From NCBI GenBank assembly GCA_013420905.1, contig JAAXNY010000004.1, positions 3,844,001 to 3,908,000 on the forward strand: a DNA stretch of 64,000 nt, written 5' to 3'. The notes under the pieces are model-generated. The model had not been told where the DNA came from, searched no databases, and saw only the letters and a list, made by a program, of their open reading frames with translations. Source of the stretch: Collybia mongolica (lineage: Eukaryota; Basidiomycota; Agaricomycetes; Agaricales; Clitocybaceae). A program made the translations under genes and the position numbers. This document shows, in pieces, positions 35,528 to 47,842 of this stretch (positions are counted from its first letter, which is position 1; every line of letters starts with the position of its first letter).

Positions 35528-37741
35528 ATGAACGACTCAAACTCAACAAAGTTGACTAAGATTATCTCCAACCTTGGTGGCCCTTCTATCGCAAACACTG
35601 ACATCGAATGGGCACTTGATCTACCTGCCGGAAAGAAGTTGGTGGATTGGCTTGCGGCCCAGTTAGGCGACAGGGATGGAGAGCAAGATGACACTGTCGA
35701 TGGGGAAAATGAATATATTGAAGCACTTCATGCCATCGCACTCGAGGCAGGGGAGGTTGATATGTGAGTAAAGTGGCGTTAACCGGCACCCGTGCTAATT
35801 AACGTTAGCCTAAAACACATAGGTCCACCAGGCGTCAATGACACGGGAGATGTAGGAACCTTTCCTCTTGGGTATCTACCGCCATCGCGTCTGAAGTCAG
35901 CTTTGAAGTTGAAGAGTCTAATACCGTTCTAACCTAAATCCTGAAGAAAACAGGCCGAGCACCTAAATACCGAAATACACTTTTGGGAAGAAGAAGCGCA
36001 ACTATTGAAAATGCGCTTGAAGCAGACGAAGTACGCCTGGGCATGTAGACGAATATCATCTCCCTTACTCGCGTTCCAGACTTGCCTCTGAAAAAATGGT
36101 ACAATCAGCCAAATCATTGCAAGCCGCCATCGAAAAGGAAACTTCGGATATTGCTCAACAGCAAGATAGACTTGCTGACTTATCCCTCTACGTGAGCGGT
36201 GTTTCTTAGATCTTGAAAAAAATACTGACTTGATTACAGGGAGATTCAGCCATCTCATCGACTGTAAAGGGGGCCCTGTCCCTTCTTGATGCCCTCGGAT
36301 GGAACTCACATCCCGACTCCAATATGAAAGGTACGTGATACTGATTATACATCCAAGGCACCATCTCAATGATGTTTACAGAATGTGGCCCATCTGATAC
36401 AAAGATAGTGTCGAACCTTGCTGCTGCCGTCAAGACCCTGTCTAGTCTTGCATCGCTTCGCACTTCTATCATTGATCTTCACACTCTCCAAGTTGAAAGG
36501 CTCGACGAAGCCTGCCTCAAAATACCCAGCTTGGATGTGATCAAGGCCGATGCTGCTCAATTACAAGATACCCTCACTCCTCAGTTCCACGAATCCGCGT
36601 CAGAAGCAGCATTTTTGCAAGAACTTGAAGATACATGCAAGTTGCTCGAATCTGCTAATATGAATGACACCACGCTTCTACAGATCCTCGACGTCAACAC
36701 CCGACCTGATGCTAAACTTCATCAGGATTTTGATGTCAACGACGCGCTGGAGACAGCATGGTCGCTCGATCAAGCAACGATTTTGGACGCCAGAGGAAAA
36801 ATTCTAGAAATGGTACGAACCTTGTTCAATCTTCAGAACTAGGATTCATGTTCAGCTTTATAGACTATATCCGCGTACAATAATGATCTGGTCGAGCCCC
36901 TCAGGGTGCTACAGCAATCACTTTCTACCATCGAGAAACGGGCCAGGGATTCGGAGGCGTTAATTGGAGCACTAGGAGTGGAGCTTGAAGAGGTTGTTGA
37001 TGATGTTCGAAGTTCGAAGGAAAACAGCGAAGTCACACAACCAAACTCCATTGAGGATAGCTTGGATGATGATTTGGAAACCAAATTATTGGTCTTATTG
37101 AAGGACTTGAAAGGTTACCTCGATTCTAGAACGAACATGTATGGATTACTCAATGGGCCGGGACAGATTTACGACCCTCGGATGCCTCTCCACTTGTGCT
37201 TCTTCAACGGGCTGATATTATCCAGGAATTGGCGTCCCTTGTTCACCGGACCGAGGCCCTACAAGAACGAGAAAGTGCCTTGTCGGAAAGGTTGCCTTTG
37301 GCGCTATCAGCAATGTGTGTTTTTCTCTAAACTATTCCAAATATGTTTGACTCAATCCCCGCGTACAGGAAATCGATGCACGCACCACTCCTTTCCCAGG
37401 TGTACGAACATTCACCGGTGAACACCTCCCCAGCATTTTCTCTTCCTTCGGATATTGCACAACTACAAGACAAAGCCAAGTTCAAAGGCGATGATTTGGC
37501 AAACAATGTCGGACGGTTACAGAAGGTATAATATATCTAGAAGACTCTCAAAATTTCGGCATTGTTAACATTTACATTTATTGTAGGAGCTCGACTCGCT
37601 CATGGGAAGTGGTCGGACTAAACGAAAACTGGGAGCATTTACTGATAAATGGTGTAAGCCAACATGATAGGTGGATGAACTTGGCAACTGTTATTCAACT
37701 ACGGAGATGCTGACCAAAGTCTAGATACCCAACTGTATTGA
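35528..37741 (+). CDS. HAUS augmin-like complex subunit 3-like coiled-coil protein
   Basis: Probable subunit of augmin, the complex that recruits gamma-tubulin to spindle microtubules. ATG at 35528. The N-terminus SNLGGPSIANTDIEWALDLP followed by KKLVDWLAAQL resembles the HAUS3 N-terminal signature (a DF/IEW-W core). It is followed by long coiled coils: EIHFWEEEAQLLKMRLKQTK, AIEKETSDIAQQQDRLADLS, then helical blocks to ELDSLMGSGRTKRKLG. Many short introns; a 3' intron ends at 37724, giving stop TGA at 37739-37741. Some internal junctions remain uncertain (for example GTCAGC versus GTTGAA donors near 35905). Identification rests on the N-terminal motif plus coiled-coil layout. A generic coiled-coil protein is the alternative. 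Confidence 0.62.
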
Positions 37742-37905
37742 CCGGTCACATGCGGATGACTGACCTTGTAAAGGATTTACGTTATCAGAATAATAGTGGC
37801 ATATATAACATCTCGGGAGAGGGTGGTACAATGCATCCCCGTCGACTGCCTGATGTCTCTGAGGCGTCTGTGGATCAGCTTCGATATGGCCATTCAAACC
37901 GATGA

Positions 37906-39143
37906 CTACTCACGCATTCGCTGTTTCTTCCTCCAAGCCCACTTCTTCATTGATTTGGGATTGGCTAGCCATATCTGGAGGTCCTCTGCTAGTTCTCGAT
38001 CCTGCACTGCACACAACTTCAGAAGTCGCTCTCCCCAGGCTCTAAACTCGGATTCTTCTCCAAGTATTCCATAGCTCAAGACTATCTCTTCCATGTAGAG
38101 ACACTGGAGTCCTTGCATTCCCTCGCGTTCTATAAGTCTCAACGCATTCTGGTGTGACTTGATAATGACATCGTCCGCTCGGCACAAGTCCGTCGACCAC
38201 TTCAGATATCCTGGATGAGTGTGTCTCCAATCACGAAGTTGGGCTCGAGCCATATCACTCTGTATAATCGACTCATCGTCTGGGAGATCACAATATGTGC
38301 AGCCACAATCAAACCCGTAAAGGCGCTTCAGCTTCGCCCGCCGGACCTCTCGCGACGCAGTTACATCCGTGTAAATCATAGTGATCTCCTCCCCAGTACT
38401 AATCGGCCGCAACGCGTATAACGATGAAGAAAAGGATGCCAAGTCCCATTTGTGTGCTGCATTTGGGCCACAACTATAATGATCGATCAAAATTGTCACG
38501 AGTGCGGTTATCGTGGACGACGATCACACCTATGATTACTTCTATTGATTTTCAAAAACACTGCTCCGTATTCCTTCGCTGTCATGTCTTTCCCCATGCT
38601 CAGCGGGAAAACGAGATCTATTCCTGTTCCGTTGGTGCGGGCGATTCCTTCCTCGTCTGTGTTGCATTCCTCGTGCGATCGACAGTTCGTCATGGTCAAC
38701 AGCTCCTGGCGTGCGGCCGGTAGAAGATTATCGAAAAGAGCCTGATACGCACCGGACTTTTCTGGGAGGGGTATAGATGCGGGGGTTATAATGACGGGAT
38801 TTTCGACGAGTATGAGAGCGCCAGCTGGGATATCTTGTGTGGCAAACATGCCAGCACCTTTATCGCCAGCGTCCTTGATCTCGAAGCAAGGTGGGGTTGG
38901 CTGAGGCTGCCGTACCAAGTTCTTCGGCAAATGCGCGATCATGCGCGAGTCCAGCAGCATTGCGCATTTGATGGGCGATAAATTTGGATCGTGCGTTTGG
39001 ATGTGAACGTTGTGGACCACAAATTCTTGGCTGCCAGATGACCATGATTTAGTGGTAGTGGGGGAAGTATTTATGCTATAGGGAGTAGAAATAGCTCTAG
39101 GACCGTCGGTACTTTCTGTGGATGGGCTCCATGCCTGAGCCAT
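37906..39143 (-). CDS. SET-domain protein (SMYD-like, no MYND finger seen)
   Basis: Predicted lysine methyltransferase. Exons 38530-39143 and 37906-38473 give 393 aa in frame. Seen: N-terminal SET part DAGDKGAGMFATQDIPAGALILVENPV, the core KINRSNHSCGPNAAHKW spliced across the intron (NHSCGPNA SAM-binding motif), GEEITMIYTD with the catalytic-type Tyr, and post-SET Cys in YGFDCGCTYCDLP; then a helical C-terminal domain. The MYND zinc finger of true SMYD proteins is absent, as in many fungal relatives. The start is uncertain: the first ATG in frame is 39143. A hydrophobic stretch just upstream in another frame could be a spliced N-terminal anchor. Confidence 0.82.
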
Positions 39144-39263
39144 TGAGCGGGAGGCCAAGCTTTCACGATTTCAATACCAAGAGCCAAGAACGGGAAACAG
39201 AAAAGGATGAGAATGCTTTTTTTTCCGTCGGAGTCCTTACGTAAGCTATCGCTCCTGATTCCC
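39144..39263. promoter_or_regulatory. Very short divergent promoter, SET protein / RIT1
   Basis: Only 120 bp separate the chosen starts of two oppositely transcribed genes. The two 5' leaders may overlap if the SET protein starts further upstream. Confidence 0.4.
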
Positions 39264-40939
39264 ATGCGCCATGGTCAACAAGGCTGCCTCCCGGCGCCCG
39301 GAGCAAGCAATGTAGAGTTCGCGCCATTCGACGCCAGGAGGGAGGCTGCCGATGCCCTCGAATACCTACGGAAAGAGTCTTCGGACATCTACAATAGGTT
39401 GCATTCGATATCGGAGGACGCGAGTTTTGTCGGCCAAGTCCATTGGGCATATCCATCGATCCCGCTCTTGGGTATGTTGCGATTCAGCAGCCCAAGGTCG
39501 CGTCTGACTACTCAGTAGCTAACCTGCGCTGCGGATCGTGGTACTCAAACCCTCTGATTGTGAGTATCACGATTGAAGTCTTCCCGATCACTGTTAAATA
39601 GATTTCAGGCTCTAGACGTTCCAGCGTACTTTAAATCCACGGACGGGCATTTCTCGAATTGGAGCTTCAACCTGCGGCGAGCAAATCTTCACCTTCTGCA
39701 GTTGGTCTTGGATAGCAATGGGTGCGCCGTTTTTACGTCCCACATGAGACCTCAGCTAAATAGAAATCATAGTATCATACTGGTAGATTCTACAAGAGCG
39801 GGGAAACGCATCCCAGATGCTCTGTCGAAAACCGTCCCTATCTGGTGTGCGGTCATCAATCGTGCTATGACCCTTCGCTTCCCCGATATTCTCGAGGGAC
39901 AGTGGGACTCAGCGCTTTACACCCCTCCTGGAACAGTCAGCAGTCAGGAACACAGTCAAATCGAGCAGCGTCTAGACGCATGGGCAGAGGCCCTTCATGT
40001 GATTAGCTTTTCCCGCCGCTTTCCCGAGACCAAACTAACCACATCCCAGAATTCCTCATTCATTCTTCCCCGACTAAGTATGCCTCTCCGGTCTATGTGG
40101 ATTACCCCAGCGACAACCACCTTTCCGATTCTGGATCCAAACGACCGTACCTTTCTCCCAGTGATTTGTGTTTCTGCTTCCAAGCAGGTTACATCCGGCA
40201 CGGAGCGGAGGACTGTTGGTTTCTCGTATATCCAGGGTTCCGGCGACGACCATGAACTTTGGAGTATGGTACGCGTTATTGAGACTTTTTTCTTTTTTTT
40301 CTTCGCTTGCCTTACCACATCTTGCAGGGTTTAACACCAAGTCTGTTCTGGAGACACAAGGATGATCTCCTAGCTGCAGAGAGATCCCAACTACCACAAA
40401 TGATTTCTTCCCTGGTAGCTCTAGGCCACTCGGACGGTATCATACTACCGAGTCCGATCGCGAAGGTTGGTGGTCGTTTATTGATTAGTGCCATATCCGA
40501 CCTGGCCGGATCCCAAGCCCTGGGCGCTGCCACTCCTAGGAACCATGGGCTAGACATGGCTTACATCTTTCTAACATCAGACGACACCGATGCCGCAGGT
40601 GTCGTCTTCTCCGATCCCGCGCCTCCGGTGCTACGGGTGCAAGTCCCGGATGGAAAGAAAGGGCAAATACACTTCCTCCAAGATGTTTTGCCGCGTTCCA
40701 TGGTATACATCCAAAAGCACCTAGTAGACGGAAATCGAATTTGTATCGCATGCAATACTGGGCAAGACATAAGCGTTGGTGTAGCCCTTGCGGCTCTCCA
40801 AAAGTTTTTCGATAACGAAGGAAATCTTATTCTACCAGACGCAATCTCTCCATCACGTCCGTACTCGCCGATAGGTTATATGTACAAAGATACTGATGCA
40901 TTTATTCAGCTGGAAAGAAATCGATTCGCACACGCCTAG
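39264..40939 (+). CDS. RIT1: Initiator tRNA 2'-O-ribosyl-phosphate transferase RIT1
   Basis: Adds a 2'-O-ribosyl phosphate to A64 of initiator tRNA-Met so it is excluded from elongation. Exons 39264-39471, 39519-39559, 39609-40268 and 40328-40939 total 1521 nt (506 aa), phases closing; yeast Rit1 is about the same length. Seen: family N-terminus RKESSDIYNRLHSISEDASF, LANLRCGSWYSNP across two introns, KSTDGHFSNWSFNLRRANLH (substrate-binding core with STDGH), and the C-terminal phosphatase-like loop region ICIACNTGQDISVGVALA, which recalls the dual-specificity-phosphatase fold of the family C-terminus. The first ATG in frame is at 39264. Cytosolic. Confidence 0.93.
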
Positions 40940-41191
40940 AATGGATAATATCTAGTAGATCATTAGCGAACCCATCACGGACGACGTTGAAACGCGTGAA
41001 CGAATTCCTGTTAACATCGGGTTCATTTCGCGCACACACTCTCGCTCCCTTATCCTTGAACTGACTAGAAGAACCAAGAGACCATGATGGTCCGTGGATA
41101 ATGTCTTTGATTATTATATATCTTACTTTTACAAACATTATGTGGCATTCTATACACCGAGTATCAGTGTTCAATGGTCAATGTCCAGGTA

Positions 41192-42297
41192 TCAAGTATG
41201 GAATCTGTCCAGCACAGATCGAATAGCTATATATCCCGTGGCGAGGCACTCGGCACCTGAAGCGACGGTGGCCCCAATTGTATGGAACTGGCTTGTTTGC
41301 CAGCCTTCAAGATGTCGGGAGAAAATGTCTACGATGAGAACGGCGCACCAAACGGCGACGAAGAGGAAAGCGAGGGGAACGCTCTCGCGGAAGCGGGAAG
41401 AGAGGGTGGGCGAGGGGCGGGGAGCGCGCCCGGAGGAGACGAAACTGGTGGCATGGTAGGGTACAGTGAGGACGAAGCCGGCAAGGCTGGCAACAAAGAA
41501 GGGGGTGATGCCGTAGAAGAGCAGACCCACGTATAACGTGAATAATAGCGATGCCGTAGCGAAGATGATCGAGATGAAGTACATGTAGCGGGGAATGGGG
41601 GATGGCGGCGCAGGCAGCACAGCATCTCTGTCCGTCAAAGCGCATCAAGTAAAAGGGAATATATAAAAGAATAGAGTGGGACTTACGGGTTGAGTGTAGC
41701 CTCGTCGGAATTGAGGGTGTCGTCACTCTGCGGAGGGTGCATGACGTGTCCAAGGCGTGCATCCTCCCTTTCCACGTCCCAAACCTCTAGCGTACACTTC
41801 AAAGCGATGTAAAGGATAGTTATTAACTCTGTCCCCGCTGCAATAGTGGATATCTTCGCTCCCAAAGGCACTGTCGACCTGATATAGCTACGGTAACTTC
41901 TGTCAGGCCACGTCCAGAACATCGCATCCATCCAAACGATAATACTCCACACCGACGCTAACACGAAAGCGAGTGCAAGGCATACAGTAGGCGGTAGCCG
42001 TGATTGAAACGTCTTCTTCCGTGACCTGTAGTGCCGCCGCACACAGATGTAGAGGTACGAATGGTATGATATTGTGAAACCGAAGCCGACACCGCTGGGG
42101 ATGGCGAACTCTGGCCAGTCGGAATCGAAGACGAGGGTCAGGGCGGAGGCGAAGGCTGCTGTAGCTAGGAAGCAGGACAGAACATTGATTACGATGAGCG
42201 GGGGCGAGGGGAACGACGGCCGCTTCGACCCGCTTTCCGGCAGCAGGATCGAGGATGCTGGGTCAGACTGCACCTCCTTCGAGGTTATCATAATCAT
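41192..42297 (-). CDS. Membrane protein built from two repeated four-helix halves
   Basis: 348 aa from two exons, 41687-42297 and 41192-41627 (intron GTAAGT...GGACAG, phase 2). Each exon encodes a similar unit: a Pro/Ser-rich lead ending in P-S-P or S-P-P, then four hydrophobic helices in the same order. Helix 1 follows the lead; helix 2 contains F-T and then SYHSY / PYHAT; helix 3 contains SVWSIIVWMDAMFW / AVWCAVLIVDIFSR; helix 4 contains GTELITILYIALK / GAECLATGYIAIR. It looks like an ancient internal duplication with the intron between halves. No known family; plasma-membrane or endomembrane location is inferred. Confidence 0.75.
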
Positions 42298-43020
42298 ATC
42301 CTTAGAGCTTTACGGATGCATGTGGGGGTAAGTTACTGAAGAGCGCCGAGCAGTGCACTATTCTCAGTTTTCCGCAGCCTGTGGTCTAAGCGACAATCAA
42401 TCAAATTCCCTGGGTCGGGAATCGCTCACCGTGCCAAGTGTATATTATGCATTCTGCGACTTGAAAATGGCACAATGATAGCCAGTCCTAGACAACCCCC
42501 AAGTTATATACGTAGCGGCGAACCCAGGCGGTTCAAAATCGAGTTTGCGTTTGAACGGTGGGTTATGCAACTGTACAAGTTATTGACGGAATGTGTGTGA
42601 GTGCACTGCATCCGGGATAATCCGGTAGTCAATGCGTTCGAAAATCTTTGTGCATCCAAGTATGGTATGTTCCTCCGCGGACACGATGGTCAAATGTCCA
42701 AAACGCAGCTCGAAGTTTTCAGGTTGAGGTCCCCACCCCGGCAACGTCAGTGTTTCAGTAATTCCGCTAATGCTAGTTCCACAGCTCCCAGTCTCTCCCT
42801 TTTTCTCGCAGAGCCGCATCTGAAGATGCCACCCTGACCTTGCTCAACGCAGACCCATTTTCATACTAGCTACCATTAAGCGCCTGAATTCTTGTTCAAA
42901 GTATCCCCGTCGGTGTGAGTTCTTAGACCCTTGTTCGCCGCTGGGTCTAGGTAAAGCTGAATAATAATTGCGAGTAGGTAAATATAGCGTCCTTGAGACC
43001 AGGTTCCTGTCAAATAACCT
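42298..43020. other. Intergenic; one uncertain minus-strand frame
   Basis: A 79-codon minus-strand frame at 42580-42819 has protein-like composition (FELRFGHLTIVSAEEHTILG) without a family match or splice partner. Nothing else is supportable. Confidence 0.35.
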
Positions 43021-43593
43021 CAGGACTGGAGTATCATCGCAGGGTCAACCGGTCACAGGCCATCCTCAACCAAAGATACGTCGAGTAAGCGCTGTCAGCT
43101 ATTGTGGAGCGTCGAAGGTTCTAGGTCTGAGGATTTGCACCTCGTGAGATACATCAATATCGCGACAATCAATCGAAGCAAACAAGATAGAAGTCATATC
43201 TATGGAGGGTGGTATGTCTGGTAGTCTGCCTGTACCGGCTCAACGGTCTCACGCTTTTTGGTTCTGCAAATTCATTAATGATGTTCAGGTGTATTTTTGG
43301 AGCAAGGAATCCAGGCATGCAAATAGGAATGCCTGCGCATCACTTGATAGCCTATCATTATATATGATACAGGTCCAACAATGAAAGGTTTACCTACTAC
43401 CCGTTGGCTGACAACTCGAAAGAGTGATTGACATCCAGTGACGGCATGACGTGTATAATCCTAAACATAAATGCAGTTCAAACCATACTGATGAGGCCGA
43501 TGGGTTCGTGACATTACGAAAAGGGAGCTTACATTTCTATATCGGCTAGAAGTGTTTATTTTCATGCATGCGTCCGTCCACTACATTCACACC

Positions 43594-45122
43594 ATGATTC
43601 TCGCCTCAGATCTTCCCCCCAATACCCAAATTGTCCAATTGTAAGTTGCAAAGCCACATGATTGCTCTCGCTGTTGGTTTATATACTGAACAGGACTGGT
43701 CCTATGGCATGTGTGAGGTCAGAGGGCGATGTGCATTCCGCTAATGCTGGGGAAAATTAGGTCCTCGGGTACCTCTTCCACTGGGGTCTCTTTGGAACTC
43801 TCACCGTTCAACTCTGTTTGTGGATTTCCACCTGATCGTCTTACCTCACACCAAATTTTAGTTAGATCTCTACTATGAAGCGTTCCCGACAGACAAGTTG
43901 GCTTACAAGTTGCTTGTTTATGGTGTCTACATCACCGAACTTGTCCAAACGATCCTTGCGACGCAAGACGCCTTTGATATTTTTGGCTATGGCTTCGGCG
44001 ATCTCAAGGCTGCAACAGGCCTACATCACGATTGGCTTATTGTGCCCATTATGAGTGGACTAGGCAACAGATTTTCTATTAGCAGAGTTGATAATCTTGA
44101 TCTTACCCCAGACTGTAGTTTCCCTGGTTGGCCAGACCTTTTATGCATATCGCATTCTCATGCTTTCGAAGTCTTGGAAAATCCCTCTATTGATTGTCGT
44201 GGTATGTGCACACAATCAATCATTTATACATGTCCTCTGTCACTAAAAATAAATAAAGGTATCACTCGCTAGTACAGTTGGAGGGCTTATTACGGGTGCC
44301 TTTTGCGTGATAAGTCCGTATTGTTACTATGGGCTATCATGCATAACCTCATGTTCTTGGCAAAGCTGGTGATCTTCCTCATAGGGACGACCGCAAAACC
44401 TCTATAGCCATTGGGGTATAGCAGAATCTCCTACAGCATCATGTTTTCGATTAACTGACGTTTATATAGGTTTGGTGTGGCGCCTCGGCTTTGAGCGACT
44501 TCATAATTGCCATCTGTATGACATACTATGTGAGTTCGCACAATATTTTAATCCTAGGTCTAATGAATGCATAGCTTGTGAAACATGACACTGGGTTCCG
44601 CCGAACACATGCCATAGTCTCGAAATTTATTCGCCTGACCATCGAAACTGGAACCGTTACGGGCATGTACCTTTTTGACCTATTACCTCCAATTACCTTT
44701 TACAACGCACCCTTACAGCTGTCACAGCCTTGGTGGGCCTCATTGTCTTCTTGGTTTTTCCTGACCGCATGTACTATCAAGCGACTTCTCTGATCACAGC
44801 AAAGGTATATGCAAACGCAATTATGGTGGTTTTGAATGCGCGCTTCCAGATCATGCATGGACGCACAGCGTATTCATCCTCAGATCATACAGGGTTCAAC
44901 ACGGTTCAGACTCTCGTGTTCCGTGAAAATGGTGGCACGTCGAACAACAGTGCATACCCTACTGTAGAACACACCATTGTTACCATCAAACAAGATGTGT
45001 TCTCAGATCGCGCGTTGGATGAGCCCGTTGAAATGAAGGCCTCAGACGTGTGTTTTCCTACATCGTACTCGTTGTCTGTGTTGACCTTTCTCATTAGAGT
45101 CCTCACAAATGGGGTTGTGTAG
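43594..45122 (+). CDS. DUF6534 seven-helix membrane protein, tandem copy 1
   Basis: Basidiomycete-specific multi-helix membrane protein with the C-terminal DUF6534 domain; function unknown, receptor-like topology suspected. Seen: MILASDLPPNTQIVQL at the start, TDKLAYKLLVYGVYITELVQT, the turn MSGLVSLVGQTFYAYRILM formed by splicing out 44064-44118, VSLASTVGGLITGAF, WCGASALSDFIIAICMTYY, then DTGFRRTHAIVSKFIRLTIE, and ALVGLIVFLVFPDRMYYQA with AKVYANAIMVVLNARFQ. Three introns keep frame only with GC donors (43707, 44064, 44663). A 13-nt exon sits at 43694-43706. The last 100 residues are polar and end in a final hydrophobic stretch. No stop interrupts the inferred frame, so it may be functional. 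Confidence 0.72.
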
Positions 45123-46323
45123 TTGACCGTCTACCCTCTTGAACTACTGTAGCTGTTTGTGTTCCTCCGTCATATTACATGGGCTGTCATTACGTATGGT
45201 CATGGCCACTCTTTTTAATGCACCTATTGGACAGGCGCCAAATTAGTGGGGGATACAAAATACTTGTCCACGGCTACAGTGCTTGGCCTTATTATCGTAT
45301 GGTATGTAGGAAGAGCATGGGCTACTGAGGGACTGAATTCGTACATTTATGCTTGCTACATGACACTCAAAGCATAAGAATCAAAAGGGGCCAGAGTCGG
45401 CCCTTTTTATAACATGATCCGAGTTCGTTGACGCTTTTCGTCGCGCAATACGTCCCCGCCCGTCGTGTACTTTCTCGTTGAAATTCATAGGCCTCAGTGA
45501 AATAAAGCAGGTCGAACCTTTTCCTTAACTTACAAGATGCACCCTAGCCTCCGCTTTCCGCAAAGCAAGCCTCCCTCGTTTACAGCACGGCCCACTCCAA
45601 TGTAATGACTACACCCACTGACTGATTATAGGTGCACAGGAATGCCACGACCTACCAGAACATGTACCTATGCACGAAGGCGTACTCAGTGAGAAGACAT
45701 AAGTCCGCCTTCCTAACAGTACTCAAGTACATACTTGGAAGTCCGTTACTCCAATGTCCATCACGACCAGACGTTTATTACTTTATACAGTTTTGGAGCA
45801 TCATTACGGGGTCATCGGACATTCTCAGCGAAAGTGAGTGAGAAGACCACATCGTGAGATAAATCTATATCGCGACTCCAATCAATCGAAACAAACAGGA
45901 TAGAAGACATCTCCAGGGAAGGTGGCATTACTGGTATGTCTGCCCGTAGCTAGTGCAACGGTCCCACATATTCCTGTTCTGCAAAACCATCGATAATGTT
46001 CAGCTGAATCCCTAGGAGCAGGGAATCCCGGCTTGTAAATAGGAATGGATACCCGCGCAATACACTTGAAATTTGTCTTTCGAGCTGTCAGCTAACGGGG
46101 AGTAGGTAAGGCTTTCACAGTTGGACTTGTACTTACATGTAATTATAGGACTATCAGGCTTTGATTGATATCCAACTATGGCATATCGTGTACAATCCGA
46201 AACATAAATACAGTTTTCAGATGGATGGGCCCGATGTCAGTTCAAGATGTTACGAGAAAGGAAATATATTCTTATATCCAAGAACTATATTACATGCGTA
46301 CGTCCATCCACCACATTCACACC

Positions 46324-47842
46324 ATGATTCTTGCTTCAGATCTTCCCCCCAACACCGAGGTTGTCCAATTGTAAGTTACGAAACTACGCGATTGCTTCGC
46401 TGTTGATTAACATATCGACTAGGACTGGTCCTTTGGTATATCTGTCGTCAGAGGAGACTGAATATCACTAATTCTTGGGGAAAATTAGGTCCTTGGGTAC
46501 CTCTTACACTGGGGTCTCTTTGGCACCCTTACTGTTCAACTCTGTTTGTGGATTTCCACCTGATTGCCTTATCTCACACTAAATACTAGTTAGATCTCTA
46601 CTATGAAGCATTCCCAGTGGACAAGTTGGCTTACAAGTTGCTTGTTTATGGTGTCTATAGCGCTGAACTCGTCCAAACGATCCTTGCGACGCAAGACGCC
46701 TTTGATATCTTTGGCTATGGCTTCGGCGATCTCAAGTCTGCAATAGGTCTGCATCATGAGTGGTTTATTGTGCCCATTATGAGTGGTCTAGGTAACAAAA
46801 CATCTTTTGGGGAGTTCATAAACGTGATCTTACCCCAGACCACAGTTGCCCTGGTTGGCCAGACCTTCTACGCATATCGCATTCTCATGCTTTCAAAATC
46901 TTGGAAAATCTCTGTATTGATTGTTGTGGTATGTGTACCCGGTTGTTTTGTGTATCGTCTGTTGTTTTATATAAAACAAAGGTATCACTCGTTGGCGCGA
47001 TTACGGGGGTTATTACGGGTGCTTTTTGCGTGATAAGTCCGTGTTTTCATATGCTATCATGTATAACCTCATGATCTTGACAAAGATGGTGACCTTCCGC
47101 ATAATACCGACGTCAGGCTTGTGGCAGCCATTATAGTATAGTAGTATCTCCTATGGCATCATATATTCAACTAACTGTCGTTTATATAGATTTGGTGTTC
47201 TGCCTCGGCGCTGAGCGATATTATTATTGCGGTCTGTATGACATACTATGTGAGTCCGAACAGTATTTTATTCCTTGGTCTGACAAGTGCATAGCTTGTG
47301 AAATACGACACTGGGTTCCGCCGGACACACGCCGTAGTCTCGAAATTCATTCGCCTAACCATCGAGACTGGAACCGTTACGGGCACGTACTATTTCCACC
47401 TGCCTCCTATCACTACTTACCGCGCATCCTACCAGCCCTCACAGCCTTGGTGGGCCTCATTGTCTTCTTGACTTTTCCCAACCGCATGTACTACCAAGCA
47501 GCCTCTCTGATCACAGCAAAGGTCTATGCAAACGCAATCATGGTGGTCTTGAATGCGCGCTTCCAGATCATGCATGGACGCACAACGCATGCATCCTCGG
47601 ATCATACGGGGTTCAACACAGTTCCGACTCCTGTCTTCCGTGACAATGGTGGCACATTGAGTAACAGTGCATACCAACCTAACGCAGAACGAACCATCGT
47701 TACTATCAAACAAGATGTGTTCTCAGATCACACGTTCGATCAGCCCGTTGAAATGAAGACCCAGGGTGTGTGCTTCCATGCATCGTACTTATTGTTTGTG
47801 TTGAGTTTTCTCACCAGCGTTCTCATAGTTGGGGTTGTGTAG
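46324..47842 (+). CDS. DUF6534 seven-helix membrane protein, tandem copy 2
   Basis: Close paralogue of the gene at 43594. Exons begin 46324-46370, 46423-46435 (13 nt), 46489-46543, 46594-46791 and 46846-46928, with phases closing, and continue to the stop at 47842. Motifs as in copy 1: EAFPVDKLAYKLLVYGVY, MSGLVALVGQTFYAYRILML, VSLVGAITGVITGAFC, WCSASALSDIIIAVCMTYY, DTGFRRTHAVVSKFIRLTIE, then ALTALVGLIVFLTFPNRM with KVYANAIMVVLNARFQ. Donors are GT where copy 1 has GC at two sites; the intron 47383-47435 keeps frame only with a GC donor in both copies. The stretch between about 47031 and 47190 is read as one long intron, but a further small exon there is possible. Confidence 0.8.

Noticed and set aside
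42580..42819. 79-codon minus-strand frame
   Set aside because: Protein-like stretch but isolated, without exons on either side or known motif.
44031..44130. Frameshift making DUF6534 copy 1 a pseudogene
   Set aside because: The apparent +1 shift against copy 2 lies within an intron; using a GC donor at 44064 and acceptor at 44118 restores the frame.
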